From Eutrophocola sp964629325 (GTDB lineage: Bacteria > Pseudomonadota > Gammaproteobacteria > Pseudomonadales > Pseudohongiellaceae), in NCBI GenBank assembly GCA_964629325.1, contig CAZVSC010000016.1:1-53538 (forward strand): a stretch of DNA of 53,538 bases. The letters run 5' to 3'. Positions 43,847-52,689 of this stretch are shown in pieces; position 1 is the stretch's first letter; the number at the start of each line of letters is the position of its first letter. A model generated the notes under the pieces. The model made no database searches and had not been told where the DNA came from. It was given only the letters and a program-made list of their open reading frames with translations. The position numbers and the translations under genes were made by a program.

Positions 43847-45655
43847 ATGAACAACAAACGCCTCTGGCTTACTACCCTGGCAATGACGCTGGCCTGCCAC
43901 CTGGTCCCGGCCAGTGCTGCCACCCTGTCCGGCCATGTACTGGACACCAACGGCAATCCCCTGCCCGGCATGCAGGTCATTTATACCCGTGATGCCGATG
44001 CCCGCGGCGCCAGTGTCGTCACGGTCTTCAGTGGCACCGATGGCAGTTTCGCCTTTCCAGAGGATTTTTCCGAACGCATCACCAGTGCTTCTGATATTGG
44101 CGCCCGCGGACTCGGTTATGAACAGGTCGACCGCATCCAGGCCGGTGACCGTCGTGCTGTCGACCTGACTTTCGTGATGCAGATGAAGGCCAACCAGGTG
44201 GATACGGCACCCGCATCCGCCTGGTTGACCCGGCGCCTGCCGGATCGGAGGGAACAGGCCGCCTTCATCATGAACTGTATCGACTGCCACCAGGTGCCAG
44301 GCCCGGAAGTGCGTCACTACGCCGCCGCCATCGCCGACCTGCATGCCGCCGATCCCGAACAGGCCCTGCGCCAGAGCTGGGACAGCATCGTCAAGTACAT
44401 GAACTTCCTGTCTGCCTGGGAGTTCAGCCGCGGCGCCCGCGGCGAGGGTGTCGAGCTCGACACGGAAGCGGTGTATGCCGTTGAAAACAGTGCGGACGTC
44501 GTCAACGTCATGACCGCCATATTCAACGATCGCATGGATCACATCAGCGACTACGAATGGGGTGCACCAGTCATCACCACACCGGACACTGCAGTCTGGG
44601 AGTATGCGGTGCCCGAACCGAACAATATCCGCGAAGCCGTCATGCTCGGCGACCCCGCCCGCCTGCTGGCTGCCGATGTGGGCGCCAACCGCATCGTCGG
44701 CATCGAGGTGCGTACCGGCCGCCAGCGCGACTACGAGGTGCCGACCGACTACACCATCGGTCCGCATTCCCTGCACCGCGGCCAGGACGGCACACTCTGG
44801 GTGACCCCCCTGTTCAATAACACGGTGGCCCGCCTCAATCCCGATTCCGGTGAATGGGAAACCTGGCAGCTGACCACACCTGAAGGTGGCGGTGTCGGCA
44901 TCCATGACCTCAGCTTCAGTGCCGACCATGAACTGCTTACTGACGCCCGCGGCCGCGTCTGGTTTTCCGACATCGGCAACCGTGCCGTCGGTTATTTCGA
45001 TCCGGCGGACGGCGAAACCCGCATCTGGAACACCCCGGTGGCGGAAAGCCGCGCCAACGATGTGGCGCTGTACGGCAGCGCTGCCGTCTACGGCCTGGTC
45101 ATGACCAGCGACCAGAAAGAAGTGTGGTACAGCCAGCTCGGCAACGGGGTGTTCGGCGGCTTCAATGTCGAGACCGAGGAGTTCATTGGCCCCTTCGTCC
45201 TGCCCGATGCCAATGCCGGCCCGCGCCGCATTTCCATCAGCGACGATGACATCATGTACCTTGCCCTCTACGGCACCGGACAGATCGCCGAGTTCGATAT
45301 CAAGACGCGGCAGATGATCGCGATTCACGACCTGCCCGACACCGCCTCTGCCCCCTACGCGGTGACCTGGGACCCGGTCCGCAAAGTGGTCTGGGCGGCG
45401 GTATCCAACAACGATGTCATCTACCGTTTCGATCCGGCAACGCGCGAGTTCGGCGTACTGCCCCTGCCGCGTCCCCAGACCTTCATACGCATGATCGATA
45501 TCGATCCGGCCACCGGCGTGCTGGTGGCATCGACGGCCAATATTGTCGAGGTGGTCAATGGCCCGCGCATGGCCATGATCATCGACCCCGGTGACGGCGC
45601 CTATCCCGAGCGCTTCCTTACCGCCACCGCGACCGCGCCGCATCCGGCCGACTGA
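43847..45655 (+). CDS. Exported fusion: CarboxypepD-like domain, c-haem motif and Vgb-like propeller
   Basis: A 602-residue protein with a signal peptide (about 1-25). Residues about 26-112 form an Ig-like carboxypeptidase regulatory domain (SGHVLDTNGNPLPGMQVIYT). A single haem motif CIDCH lies at 144-148. From about 235 to 600 there are propeller repeats of the virginiamycin B lyase (Vgb)/NHL type (ADVGANRIVGIEVRTG, GPHSLHRGQDGTLWVTP, WFSDIGNRAVGYFDP). This arrangement is known in streptogramin-lyase-like cytochromes of environmental bacteria, but its role is unknown. It could be a docking protein or a lyase with a haem. It lies 27 bases after the dihaem cytochrome gene. Confidence 0.85.
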   Translation: MNNKRLWLTTLAMTLACHLVPASAATLSGHVLDTNGNPLPGMQVIYTRDADARGASVVTVFSGTDGSFAFPEDFSERITSASDIGARGLGYEQVDRIQAGDRRAVDLTFVMQMKANQVDTAPASAWLTRRLPDRREQAAFIMNCIDCHQVPGPEVRHYAAAIADLHAADPEQALRQSWDSIVKYMNFLSAWEFSRGARGEGVELDTEAVYAVENSADVVNVMTAIFNDRMDHISDYEWGAPVITTPDTAVWEYAVPEPNNIREAVMLGDPARLLAADVGANRIVGIEVRTGRQRDYEVPTDYTIGPHSLHRGQDGTLWVTPLFNNTVARLNPDSGEWETWQLTTPEGGGVGIHDLSFSADHELLTDARGRVWFSDIGNRAVGYFDPADGETRIWNTPVAESRANDVALYGSAAVYGLVMTSDQKEVWYSQLGNGVFGGFNVETEEFIGPFVLPDANAGPRRISISDDDIMYLALYGTGQIAEFDIKTRQMIAIHDLPDTASAPYAVTWDPVRKVVWAAVSNNDVIYRFDPATREFGVLPLPRPQTFIRMIDIDPATGVLVASTANIVEVVNGPRMAMIIDPGDGAYPERFLTATATAPHPAD

Positions 45656-45669
45656 CAGGAGAGACACCG

Positions 45670-46008
45670 ATGAAACGTACTGCCTATGTATTACTCCTGC
45701 TCAGCATGCTGCCGGTACCCGTGCTGGCCCAGGATGCCGGGGAAAGCCTGGTGACCAGCAAGATGTGCTACGCCTGCCATCAACTTGATTCGGTTTCGCT
45801 GGGGCCTCCCTGGCGTGCCATAGCCGCCCGCCACGGTGAGCGCCGCGAGGTCATGGTCGAGGTTCTGGCCGGCAAGATCATTCGCGGCGGCGGTGGCAAC
45901 TGGGGCCTGGTGCCCATGGTGCCGAACCAGCGCGTCAGCGAAGCGGAAGCCAGGACCATGGCCCAGTGGATCCTGTCACTCGCCGGCAATACCGGCAACA
46001 GTCGTTAA
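45670..46008 (+). CDS. Small cytochrome c551/c552-like protein
   Basis: A 112-residue protein with a signal peptide (about 1-20, ending VLAQD). Haem motif CYACH at 33-37 and the Met ligand M83 in LVPMVPNQ. Length, GPPWRAIAARHG and GGGGNWGLVPM match small monohaem electron carriers of the c551 group. GGAGAG precedes the start, 14 bases after the previous stop. It is probably the soluble carrier that accepts electrons from the island's enzymes. Confidence 0.93.
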   Translation: MKRTAYVLLLLSMLPVPVLAQDAGESLVTSKMCYACHQLDSVSLGPPWRAIAARHGERREVMVEVLAGKIIRGGGGNWGLVPMVPNQRVSEAEARTMAQWILSLAGNTGNSR

Positions 46009-46026
46009 ATCATCCCGGAGCCCAGC

Positions 46027-46653
46027 ATGGACAATACCCAGTACACCCGCCGGCAGATTCTCAAACCAGGACTGGCCGCCGCGGCCGCCATGCTGTTGCC
46101 GCCGGGACTTGCCCGGGCAGCATCAAGCGACAGCCTGCCGCTGTTCAACGGCGTCATGCAGTTCGCCTACATCGTGCCCGACATCCATCAGGCCATGGCC
46201 GACTGGACGGCGCGCCTGGGGATCGGTCCCTGGTTCCTGAACGAGCCCTTCGACCCGCCGCAGACGCTGTACCGGGGCCAGCCCTCGCGCCCCCCCATCA
46301 ACCTGGCCATGACCTACTCCGGCGCCATGAACATCGAGCTGATCCAACCACTGGATGCGACGCCATCCGTGTACCGGGAAACCCTGGAAAAGCAGGGCTA
46401 CGGCTTCCACCACTGGGGCCTGGCCGTGGATAACCTGGCCTCAGCCCTGCAGGAATACCTGGACCAGGGCTACGAGGAAGCCCACCGTGTCACCCTCGAT
46501 GGCGGCAACCAGGTGGTCTATGTCGACACCACCCGGGACATGCCCGGCATGATCGAACTGATCGAGATCACCGATGCTGTGCGCACGGCGTTTGGCAACA
46601 TGCACCAGATTGCCGAGAACTGGGATGGCAAGGCGCTGATTTTCAGCGGCTGA
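46027..46653 (+). CDS. Exported VOC (glyoxalase/dioxygenase fold) protein
   Basis: A 208-residue protein with a twin-arginine type signal (YTRRQILKPGLAAAAAM, cleavage near ARAAS). The mature part has the two beta-alpha-beta-beta-beta modules of the VOC fold: MQFAYIVPDIHQAMADWTARLG, then GYGFHHWGLAVDNLASALQ, and a C-terminal strand with MIELIEIT. Metal ligands could include a His in the FHHWG strand and the last Glu. VOC proteins are usually cytosolic; Tat export suggests folding with a metal before transport. It is the last gene of the 41265-46653 operon. The reaction is unknown. Confidence 0.85.
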   Translation: MDNTQYTRRQILKPGLAAAAAMLLPPGLARAASSDSLPLFNGVMQFAYIVPDIHQAMADWTARLGIGPWFLNEPFDPPQTLYRGQPSRPPINLAMTYSGAMNIELIQPLDATPSVYRETLEKQGYGFHHWGLAVDNLASALQEYLDQGYEEAHRVTLDGGNQVVYVDTTRDMPGMIELIEITDAVRTAFGNMHQIAENWDGKALIFSG

Positions 46654-46956
46654 GGTGTCAGGGTGCCAGGCATCAGGGATCCTGCCTGCACGCTAAATCA
46701 CTTTAAGTAAGCCTCATATCCTATTGTTTTATAAAAATATATCTGGTTTTATATTGCATTTCTCGCCCTGGCCCCGCCACCAGAAACGAATAATTTTTCG
46801 CTAGCCGAAAATTGCTGGCGTTCACCCTTACATGCTAGAATCCGCGCTCCAAAATTGACCGAATTCCGAAGAGTAAAGACTTGAAAAGACTGGCAATTCC
46901 AATCCCCTGCCAGCGGTCTCGTTTCGGGGTATCAGCAGAGCAGGAACCATAGCCCA
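46654..46956. other. Intergenic region between VOC gene and fdsG
   Basis: About 300 bases without a coding frame. The first half is AT-rich, from 46680 to 46790. The second half holds a promoter candidate and a leader of roughly 110 bases. An inverted repeat TTTTCG-CTAGC-CGAAAA (46795-46811) sits directly upstream of the -35 element and could be an operator. Confidence 0.5.
46812..46841 (+). promoter_or_regulatory. Candidate promoter of fdsGBA
   Basis: -35 TTGCTG (46812-46817) and -10 TAGAAT (46836-46841) with an 18-base spacer. The inverted repeat at 46795-46811 abuts the -35, a position typical of an activator or repressor site. Confidence 0.55.
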
Positions 46957-47457
46957 ATGCAGCAGTTAGCAGGACCACTCACCTACCAGGACTGGGACCT
47001 CGACAAGGCCCGCGAAGCAGTCCTGGAGTATGCCGGCCGCACCGGCGGCGTCATGATCGCCCTTCACAGGATCCAGGAAATTTTCGGTTATATCGATGAC
47101 AGCGCCATGCCCATGCTGGGCAAGGTCTTCAACCTGTCGCGCGCCGAAGTGCATGGCATCGCCAGCTTCTACCACGATTTCAAGCGCGAAAAGCCCGGCC
47201 GCTATACCGTGAAGGTATGCCAGGCCGAGGCCTGCCAGGCCATGGGTTCGGAAAAACTCACCGAGGAAATCAAGGCTTTCCTGGGGGCCGACTTCCATGA
47301 AACTTCTCCCGACGGCAATTTCACCCTGGAACCGGTCTATTGCCTGGGCAATTGCGCCTGCTCCCCTAACATCATGATCGACACCCAGACCTACGGCCGG
47401 GTCAGCATTGACGGCTTCAAGTCCCTGGCTAATACGCTAGCCAAGGAGGCGAAGTAA
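46957..47457 (+). CDS. fdsG: NAD-dependent formate dehydrogenase gamma subunit (NuoE-like)
   Basis: A 166-residue thioredoxin-like [2Fe-2S] ferredoxin. The four ligands are C88 and C93 (CQAEAC), and C129 and C133 (CLGNC). It is homologous to NuoE and passes electrons between the FMN of FdsB and the iron-sulfur chain. Its stop overlaps the fdsB start (TAATG), and AAGGAGG inside its end serves fdsB. Confidence 0.94.
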   Translation: MQQLAGPLTYQDWDLDKAREAVLEYAGRTGGVMIALHRIQEIFGYIDDSAMPMLGKVFNLSRAEVHGIASFYHDFKREKPGRYTVKVCQAEACQAMGSEKLTEEIKAFLGADFHETSPDGNFTLEPVYCLGNCACSPNIMIDTQTYGRVSIDGFKSLANTLAKEAK

Positions 47458-49137
47458 TGGTTAAGGTCTATATCCCCCGCGAAACCACCGCGGACTCCCT
47501 TGGCGCCGAACTCCTGGTCAAGGCCATCGCCACCGAGGCGAAATACCGCAAGCTCGACATTGAAATCATCCGCAACGGCTCCCGCGGCGCCTGTTGGCTG
47601 GAACCCCTGGTCGAAGTGGAGACGGACAAGGGGCGCGTCGGTTACGGACCGGTCACCCTGGATGACGTTCCCGACCTGTTTGACGCCGACTTTCTTAACG
47701 ACGCNNNNNNNNNNNNNNNNNNNNNNNNNNNNNNNNNNNNNNNNNNNNNNNNNNNNNNNNNNNNNNNNNNNNNNNNNNNNNNNNNNNNNNNNNNNNNNNN
47801 NNNNTCTTAACGACGCACTTAACGACGTTCAGTCAGGCGGCAAGCACGCCAAGTTCCTCGGCGATGTGGAAAAACTGCCCTGGTTTGCCAACCAGGAACG
47901 GCTGACCTTCGCCCGCTGCGGCGTCATCGAGGCCACCAGCGTCGCCGCCTATGCAAGCCTGGGCGGGTTTGTCGGCCTGAAGAATGCCCTGGCAACCACC
48001 TCTGACGGCATCATCGAACAAGTCAAGGATTCCGGGCTGCGCGGACGCGGCGGCGCCGCCTTCCCCACCGCCATCAAGTGGCGCACCGTGGCCGACTGCA
48101 AGGCCGACCAGAAATACATTGTCTGCAACGCCGACGAAGGCGACTCCGGGACATTCTCCGACCGCATGATCATGGAAGGTGATCCGCTGTCCCTGGTGGA
48201 AGGCATGACCATCGCCGGCCTCGCCGTGGGTGCCGACAAGGGCTATATCTACCTGCGCTCGGAATACCCGCTGACGCAAAAGATCCTCAACGAGGCCATC
48301 GCCAATGCCGAGGCAGCCGGTTACCTGGGCGAGAACATCCAGGGCTCCGGCAAGAATTTCACCCTGGAAGTCTTCATGGGTGCAGGTGCCTATATCTGCG
48401 GCGAGGAAACTTCCTTGCTCGAAAGCCTGGAAGGCAAGCGCGGCCAGATCCGCTTCAAACCGCCCCTGCCCGCCATCGAGGGTCTGCATGGCAAGCCGAC
48501 GGTGGTCAACAATGTCATCTCACTGGCTTCCGTACCCGTCATACTGGAAAAAGGCGGCAAGCATTACGCCGGCTACGGCCAGGGCCGTTCGCTCGGCACC
48601 ATGCCCTTCCAGCTGGGAGGAAATATCAAAAATGGCGGTCTGGTGGAAAAGGGCTTCGGTTTGACGCTGCGCCAGCTCATCGAGGATTTCGGTGCCGGCA
48701 CCGCGACCGGCAAGCCCGTGCGGGCGATCCAGGTAGGCGGCCCGCTGGGCGCCTACTTCCCGGCATCATTGCTGGACACGCCGCTCGATTACGAAGAGTT
48801 CGCCAAAGCCGGCGGTATGCTCGGTCATGGCGGAGTGGTAGTATTTGACGACACCGTAAACATGGCCAAACAGGCCCGTTTCTCCATGGAGTTCTGTGCC
48901 GTGGAATCCTGCGGCAAATGCACACCCTGCCGTATTGGCTCCGTCCGCGGCATGGAAGTGATCGACCGGATCGTTGGCGCGAAAAACGCCGAGGAACGCA
49001 ACGCCGAGCACATCGTCCTCAAGGACCTGTGTGAAACCATGGAATCCGCATCCCTGTGCGCCATGGGCGGCCTCACTCCCGTACCCGTGATGAGCGCCGT
49101 CAAACATTTTGCGAAAGACTTTGAAAAAGAACTTTAA
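47457..49137 (+). CDS. fdsB: NAD-dependent formate dehydrogenase beta subunit (NuoF-like), interrupted by an assembly gap
   Basis: The frame starts at 47457 with a thioredoxin-like N-terminal domain, runs to 47704, and resumes after 100 N in another frame. The 12 bases TCTTAACGACGC end the left side and begin the right. Removing the N run and one copy (112 bases) gives a single open frame of 522 residues, close to the known length of FdsB. NuoF-type features follow: FMN site (GLRGRGGAAFPTAIKW), NAD region (GAGAYICGEETSLLESLEGKRG) and the [4Fe-4S] ligands in ESCGKCTPC plus SLCAMGG. It passes electrons to NAD+. I judge the gene intact, not a pseudogene. Confidence 0.9.
47705..47804. other. Assembly gap of exactly 100 N
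   Basis: A run of 100 N, a common scaffolding placeholder. The flanks share TCTTAACGACGC (47693-47704 and 47805-47816), so the contig ends overlap rather than leaving missing sequence. CTTAACGACG also recurs in tandem just right of the gap (encoding LNDA-LNDV), which may have stopped the assembler. Confidence 0.93.
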
Positions 49138-49152
49138 GACAGGTGAACCCAG

Positions 49153-52005
49153 ATGAGCTTGCACAAAGAGATTGATTACGGAACACCGGCAGTCACCGAG
49201 ACTGAAGAAGTCACACTGACCATAGACGGCCAGGAAGTGTCGGCGCCCAAGGGCACCAGCATCATGCGCGCCGCGCAAATGATCGGCACGACCATTCCCA
49301 AGCTGTGCGCCACCGATTCACTCGAGCCTTTCGGTTCCTGCCGTTTGTGCCTCGTGGAGATCGAAGGCCGTCGCGGCACACCGGCGTCCTGTACCACCCC
49401 TGTCGAGGCCGGCATGGTGGTGCACACCGAAAATGCCAAACTGAACAAGCTGCGCAAGGGTGTGATGGAACTCTATATCTCCGACCATCCGCTTGACTGC
49501 CTCACCTGTTCTGCCAACGGCGACTGCGAATTGCAGGACATGGCCGGTGCCGTGGGCCTGCGCGAAGTCCGCTACGGTTACGACGGCGCCAATCACCTCG
49601 ATGCCCCCACCGATACCAGCAATCCCTACTTCCAGTTCGAGTCCAGCAAGTGCATCGTCTGCTCACGCTGCGTGCGCGCGTGCGAGGAAGTCCAGGGCAC
49701 TTTTGCACTGACCATCGAGGGCAACGGTTTCCGCTCCAAGGTCAGCGCAGGCGTTTCCGAGGATTTCATGAATTCCGAGTGCGTCTCCTGCGGTGCCTGT
49801 GTCCAGGCCTGTCCCACCGCGACCCTGATGGAAAAATCCGTGGTCCAGCTCGGCACGCCGGAGCACAGCGTGGAAACCACCTGCGCCTACTGCGGCGTCG
49901 GCTGTACCTTCCGTGCCGAAATGAAAGGCGACCAGGTCGTGCGCATGGTGCCGTCCAAGAACGGCAAGGCCAACGACGGCCACTCCTGCGTGAAGGGCCG
50001 TTTCGCCTTTGGTTACGCCACCCACAAGGATCGCATCACCAAACCGATGATCCGCGAAAACACCTCCGACCCCTGGCGTGAAGTCAGTTTCGAGGAAGCG
50101 GTCGAGTACACGGCCGGCAAGTTCAAGCAGATCCAGGAGAAATACGGTCGCAAATCCATCGGCGGCATCACCTCTTCCCGCTGCACCAATGAGGAAGTCT
50201 GGGTCGTGCAGAAAATGATCCGCGCCGCATTCAGGAACAACAATACCGACACCTGCGCCCGCGTCTGCCACTCACCCACCGGCTACGGCCTGAAGCAAAC
50301 ATTCGGCACCTCCGCCGGTACCCAGGATTTCCGCTCAGTGGACCATACCGACCTGGTCCTGCTGATCGGCGCCAATCCCACCGACGCCCACCCGGTGTTC
50401 GCTTCCCGCATGAAGCAGCGCCTGCGTGACAACGGTGCCGACCTTATCGTTTGCGACCCGCGCAAGATCGATCTCGTGGAAACCCCGCACATCCGCGCCA
50501 ATATCCACATTCCCCTGACCCCTGGCGGCAACGTGGCCCTGATCAATGCCCTTGCCCACACCATCGTCACCGAAGACCTGGCGGACTGGGATTACGTCAA
50601 GGAACGTTGCGACGAGAAAGCCTTCGACGAATGGCTGGCATTCATCAAGGACAAGAAGAACTCCCCGGAAGCCGTGGCCGACTGGCTTGGCGGCGATGCC
50701 GAAAAGGTTCGCGAAGCGGCGCGCATGTATGCAAAGGCACCTCGCGCTTCGATCTATTACGGTCTGGGTGTGACTGAACATTCCCAGGGATCCACCATGG
50801 TCATGGGCATGGCCAACCTCGCCATGCTCACCGGCAACGTCGGCAAGGACGGCGCCGGTGTCAATCCGCTGCGCGGCCAGAACAACGTGCAGGGTTCCTG
50901 CGACATGGGTTCCTTCCCGCATGAATTCCCCGGCTACCGCCACGTCAGTGATGACGAAACCCGCAATATCTTCTCCCAGGCCTGGGGCGTGGAACAGGAT
51001 CCGGAACCCGGCTTCCGCATTCCGAACATGTTCGACGCCGCCATCCGCGGCGAGTACAAGGGCATGTTCGTCCAGGGCGAGGACATCGCGCAGTCCGACC
51101 CGAACACCCACCATGTCGAAGCAGCCCTGGAGAACCTGGACTGCCTGGTCGTGCAGGACCTGTTCCTGAACGAAACCGCCAAGTTCGCCCACGTGTTCTT
51201 CCCCGGCACCTCCTTCCTGGAAAAGGACGGCACATTCACCAACGCCGAACGCCGCCTGGGCCGCGTGCGCCCCGTGATGGCGCCGAAGCCTGGCTTCCAT
51301 GAGTGGGAAGTGGCCATGGCGATCTCCAATGCCATGGGTTACCCGATGAAGTACACCGAATCCTACGAGATCATGGACGAGATCGCGGCACTGACTCCGA
51401 CCTTCTCCGGCGTCAGTTTCGAGCGCCTGGACAAGGAAGGCAGCATGCAATGGCCTGTGACAGACGAGGCGCCCCTGGGCACTCCGATCATGCACATCGG
51501 CGGCTTCGTGCGCGGCAAGGGCAATTTCGAGGTGACCGAGTTCATTCCCACCGAGGAGAAAGTGACGAAGAAATTCCCGCTCATCCTCACCACCGGACGC
51601 ATCCTCAGCCAGTACAACGTCGGAGCACAGACCCGTCGGACCGAGAACAACCGCTGGTTCCCCGAAGATATCCTGGAAATCCACCCGGAAGATGCCGCCG
51701 AGCGCAATATCAAGGATGGCCAGTTGATCAAGATCGCCAGCCGCAAGGGTGAAACCACCATGCATGCAAAAATTTCCGAACGCATGCAGCCCGGCGTGGT
51801 CTATACCACTTTCCACAACCCGATCAGCGGTGCCAATGTGGTGACAACCGAGTTCAGCGACTGGGCCACCAACTGTCCGGAATACAAGGTCACTGCCGTT
51901 CAGGTGGAGCTGACCGATCATATGTCCGAATGGCAGAAGCAGTATCTGGCCTATAACGATGAACGCCGGAAGCTAGCGGAAGCCGATGAAGAAGTTACGC
52001 ATTAG
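49153..52005 (+). CDS. fdsA: NAD-dependent formate dehydrogenase alpha subunit, Mo-bis-MGD catalytic
   Basis: A 950-residue catalytic subunit. Iron-sulfur ligands by region: [2Fe-2S] C52, C63, C66, C80; His/Cys3 cluster H112, C116, C119, C125; two [4Fe-4S] at C167/C170/C173/C177 and C210/C213/C216/C220; a further [4Fe-4S] at C244, C247, C251, C279. The Mo ligand is C372, followed by H373, in CARVCHSPTGYG. Its codon is TGC, so the enzyme is the cysteine type, not the selenocysteine type. It oxidises formate to CO2 and, with FdsB and FdsG, reduces NAD+ in the cytosol. fdsC and fdsD are not found next to it. Confidence 0.95.
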   Translation: MSLHKEIDYGTPAVTETEEVTLTIDGQEVSAPKGTSIMRAAQMIGTTIPKLCATDSLEPFGSCRLCLVEIEGRRGTPASCTTPVEAGMVVHTENAKLNKLRKGVMELYISDHPLDCLTCSANGDCELQDMAGAVGLREVRYGYDGANHLDAPTDTSNPYFQFESSKCIVCSRCVRACEEVQGTFALTIEGNGFRSKVSAGVSEDFMNSECVSCGACVQACPTATLMEKSVVQLGTPEHSVETTCAYCGVGCTFRAEMKGDQVVRMVPSKNGKANDGHSCVKGRFAFGYATHKDRITKPMIRENTSDPWREVSFEEAVEYTAGKFKQIQEKYGRKSIGGITSSRCTNEEVWVVQKMIRAAFRNNNTDTCARVCHSPTGYGLKQTFGTSAGTQDFRSVDHTDLVLLIGANPTDAHPVFASRMKQRLRDNGADLIVCDPRKIDLVETPHIRANIHIPLTPGGNVALINALAHTIVTEDLADWDYVKERCDEKAFDEWLAFIKDKKNSPEAVADWLGGDAEKVREAARMYAKAPRASIYYGLGVTEHSQGSTMVMGMANLAMLTGNVGKDGAGVNPLRGQNNVQGSCDMGSFPHEFPGYRHVSDDETRNIFSQAWGVEQDPEPGFRIPNMFDAAIRGEYKGMFVQGEDIAQSDPNTHHVEAALENLDCLVVQDLFLNETAKFAHVFFPGTSFLEKDGTFTNAERRLGRVRPVMAPKPGFHEWEVAMAISNAMGYPMKYTESYEIMDEIAALTPTFSGVSFERLDKEGSMQWPVTDEAPLGTPIMHIGGFVRGKGNFEVTEFIPTEEKVTKKFPLILTTGRILSQYNVGAQTRRTENNRWFPEDILEIHPEDAAERNIKDGQLIKIASRKGETTMHAKISERMQPGVVYTTFHNPISGANVVTTEFSDWATNCPEYKVTAVQVELTDHMSEWQKQYLAYNDERRKLAEADEEVTH

Positions 52006-52020
52006 CGCATCGACATAATA

Positions 52021-52047
52021 AAAAACCGGTCTTCTGACCGGTTTTTT
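52021..52047 (+). terminator. Rho-independent terminator after fdsA
   Basis: Stem AAAAACCGGTC/GACCGGTTTTT (52021-52031 and 52036-52046), loop TTCT, ending in a run of T. It lies 15 bases after the fdsA stop and can serve the convergent mobA as well. Confidence 0.92.
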
Positions 52048-52092
52048 ATGTCGACGTACTGAAGAACAATCGCGCCTTGACGCAATCAGGGA

Positions 52093-52671
52093 TTACTGAA
52101 CGCCCGCGACGTAAGCCTGCCAGTCCTGGGGATTGTTCAGGTTGAGGAAGGTCGATGACGGCACGGACGCGGCCTCAAGCGTGACTGCATTGCCGAACTC
52201 CAGCAATGCCTTCATGGAGCGGTTGCCGCCGAGCTCGGTACTGTCGGCCAGGAGGTCATCGAGATGCTCCAGCAGCATGCTGCTGGCCTTGAAGACGCAG
52301 GGGAACACTTCCTTTTCGTAGCGGCAGCTGTCCCCGCTGCCAATACCGTGCACCAGCCGCGCCAGGGTATCCACCTGCAGGAGCGGCATATCCACGGGAA
52401 TCACCAGCAACAGCGCCTCATCCAGAGCGCCCTGCTCCTGGATGAAATGCAGGGCGGCATGCAGACCGCCGAGGGGGCCGCAGCCGGGAACCATGTCCTG
52501 AATGCACTCGTGCCCCTGGACGTCGCCGCTGATGATAATCTCGTCCGCATCGGACATTTCCAGCAACCTCAGCGCCTTCTCCAGCAGGGTCTTGCCCTCA
52601 TGCTTCAGCTGACGTTTGTCTTTACCCATGCGGGATGAGTTGCCGCCAGCCAGTAACAGGGAATAAAGCAT
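52093..52671 (-). CDS. mobA: Molybdenum cofactor guanylyltransferase MobA
   Basis: A 192-residue nucleotidyltransferase: GTP-binding LLAGGNSSRMGKDK (6-19), then GCGPLGGLHAAL and VIPVDMPLL, where the Asp binds metal. It joins GMP to molybdopterin to give MGD, the cofactor that FdsA needs. A good ribosome binding site (AAGGA) precedes the start, 18 bases after the upstream channel gene's stop. The C-terminus (FLNLNNPQDW) matches the family's FxNINTPED motif. It converges on fdsA. Confidence 0.94.
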   Translation of the reverse strand: MLYSLLLAGGNSSRMGKDKRQLKHEGKTLLEKALRLLEMSDADEIIISGDVQGHECIQDMVPGCGPLGGLHAALHFIQEQGALDEALLLVIPVDMPLLQVDTLARLVHGIGSGDSCRYEKEVFPCVFKASSMLLEHLDDLLADSTELGGNRSMKALLEFGNAVTLEAASVPSSTFLNLNNPQDWQAYVAGVQ

Positions 52672-52689
52672 CGGGCGTTTCCTTGGGTG

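Noticed and set aside
43826..45667. A 613-codon open frame antisense to the propeller-cytochrome fusion
   Set aside because: It mirrors the coding gene exactly and has no recognisable motif or ribosome binding site. The sense strand has haem and propeller motifs.
47457..49137. fdsB as a frameshifted pseudogene
   Set aside because: The frame change coincides with a 100 N placeholder flanked by a 12-bp duplication; collapsing it gives an intact gene.
50265..50273. Selenocysteine at the fdsA active site
   Set aside because: The codon in CARVCH is TGC, so it encodes cysteine. No in-frame TGA is present.
50335..51921. A 528-codon open frame antisense to fdsA
   Set aside because: It is a shadow of a well-identified gene, with no family features.
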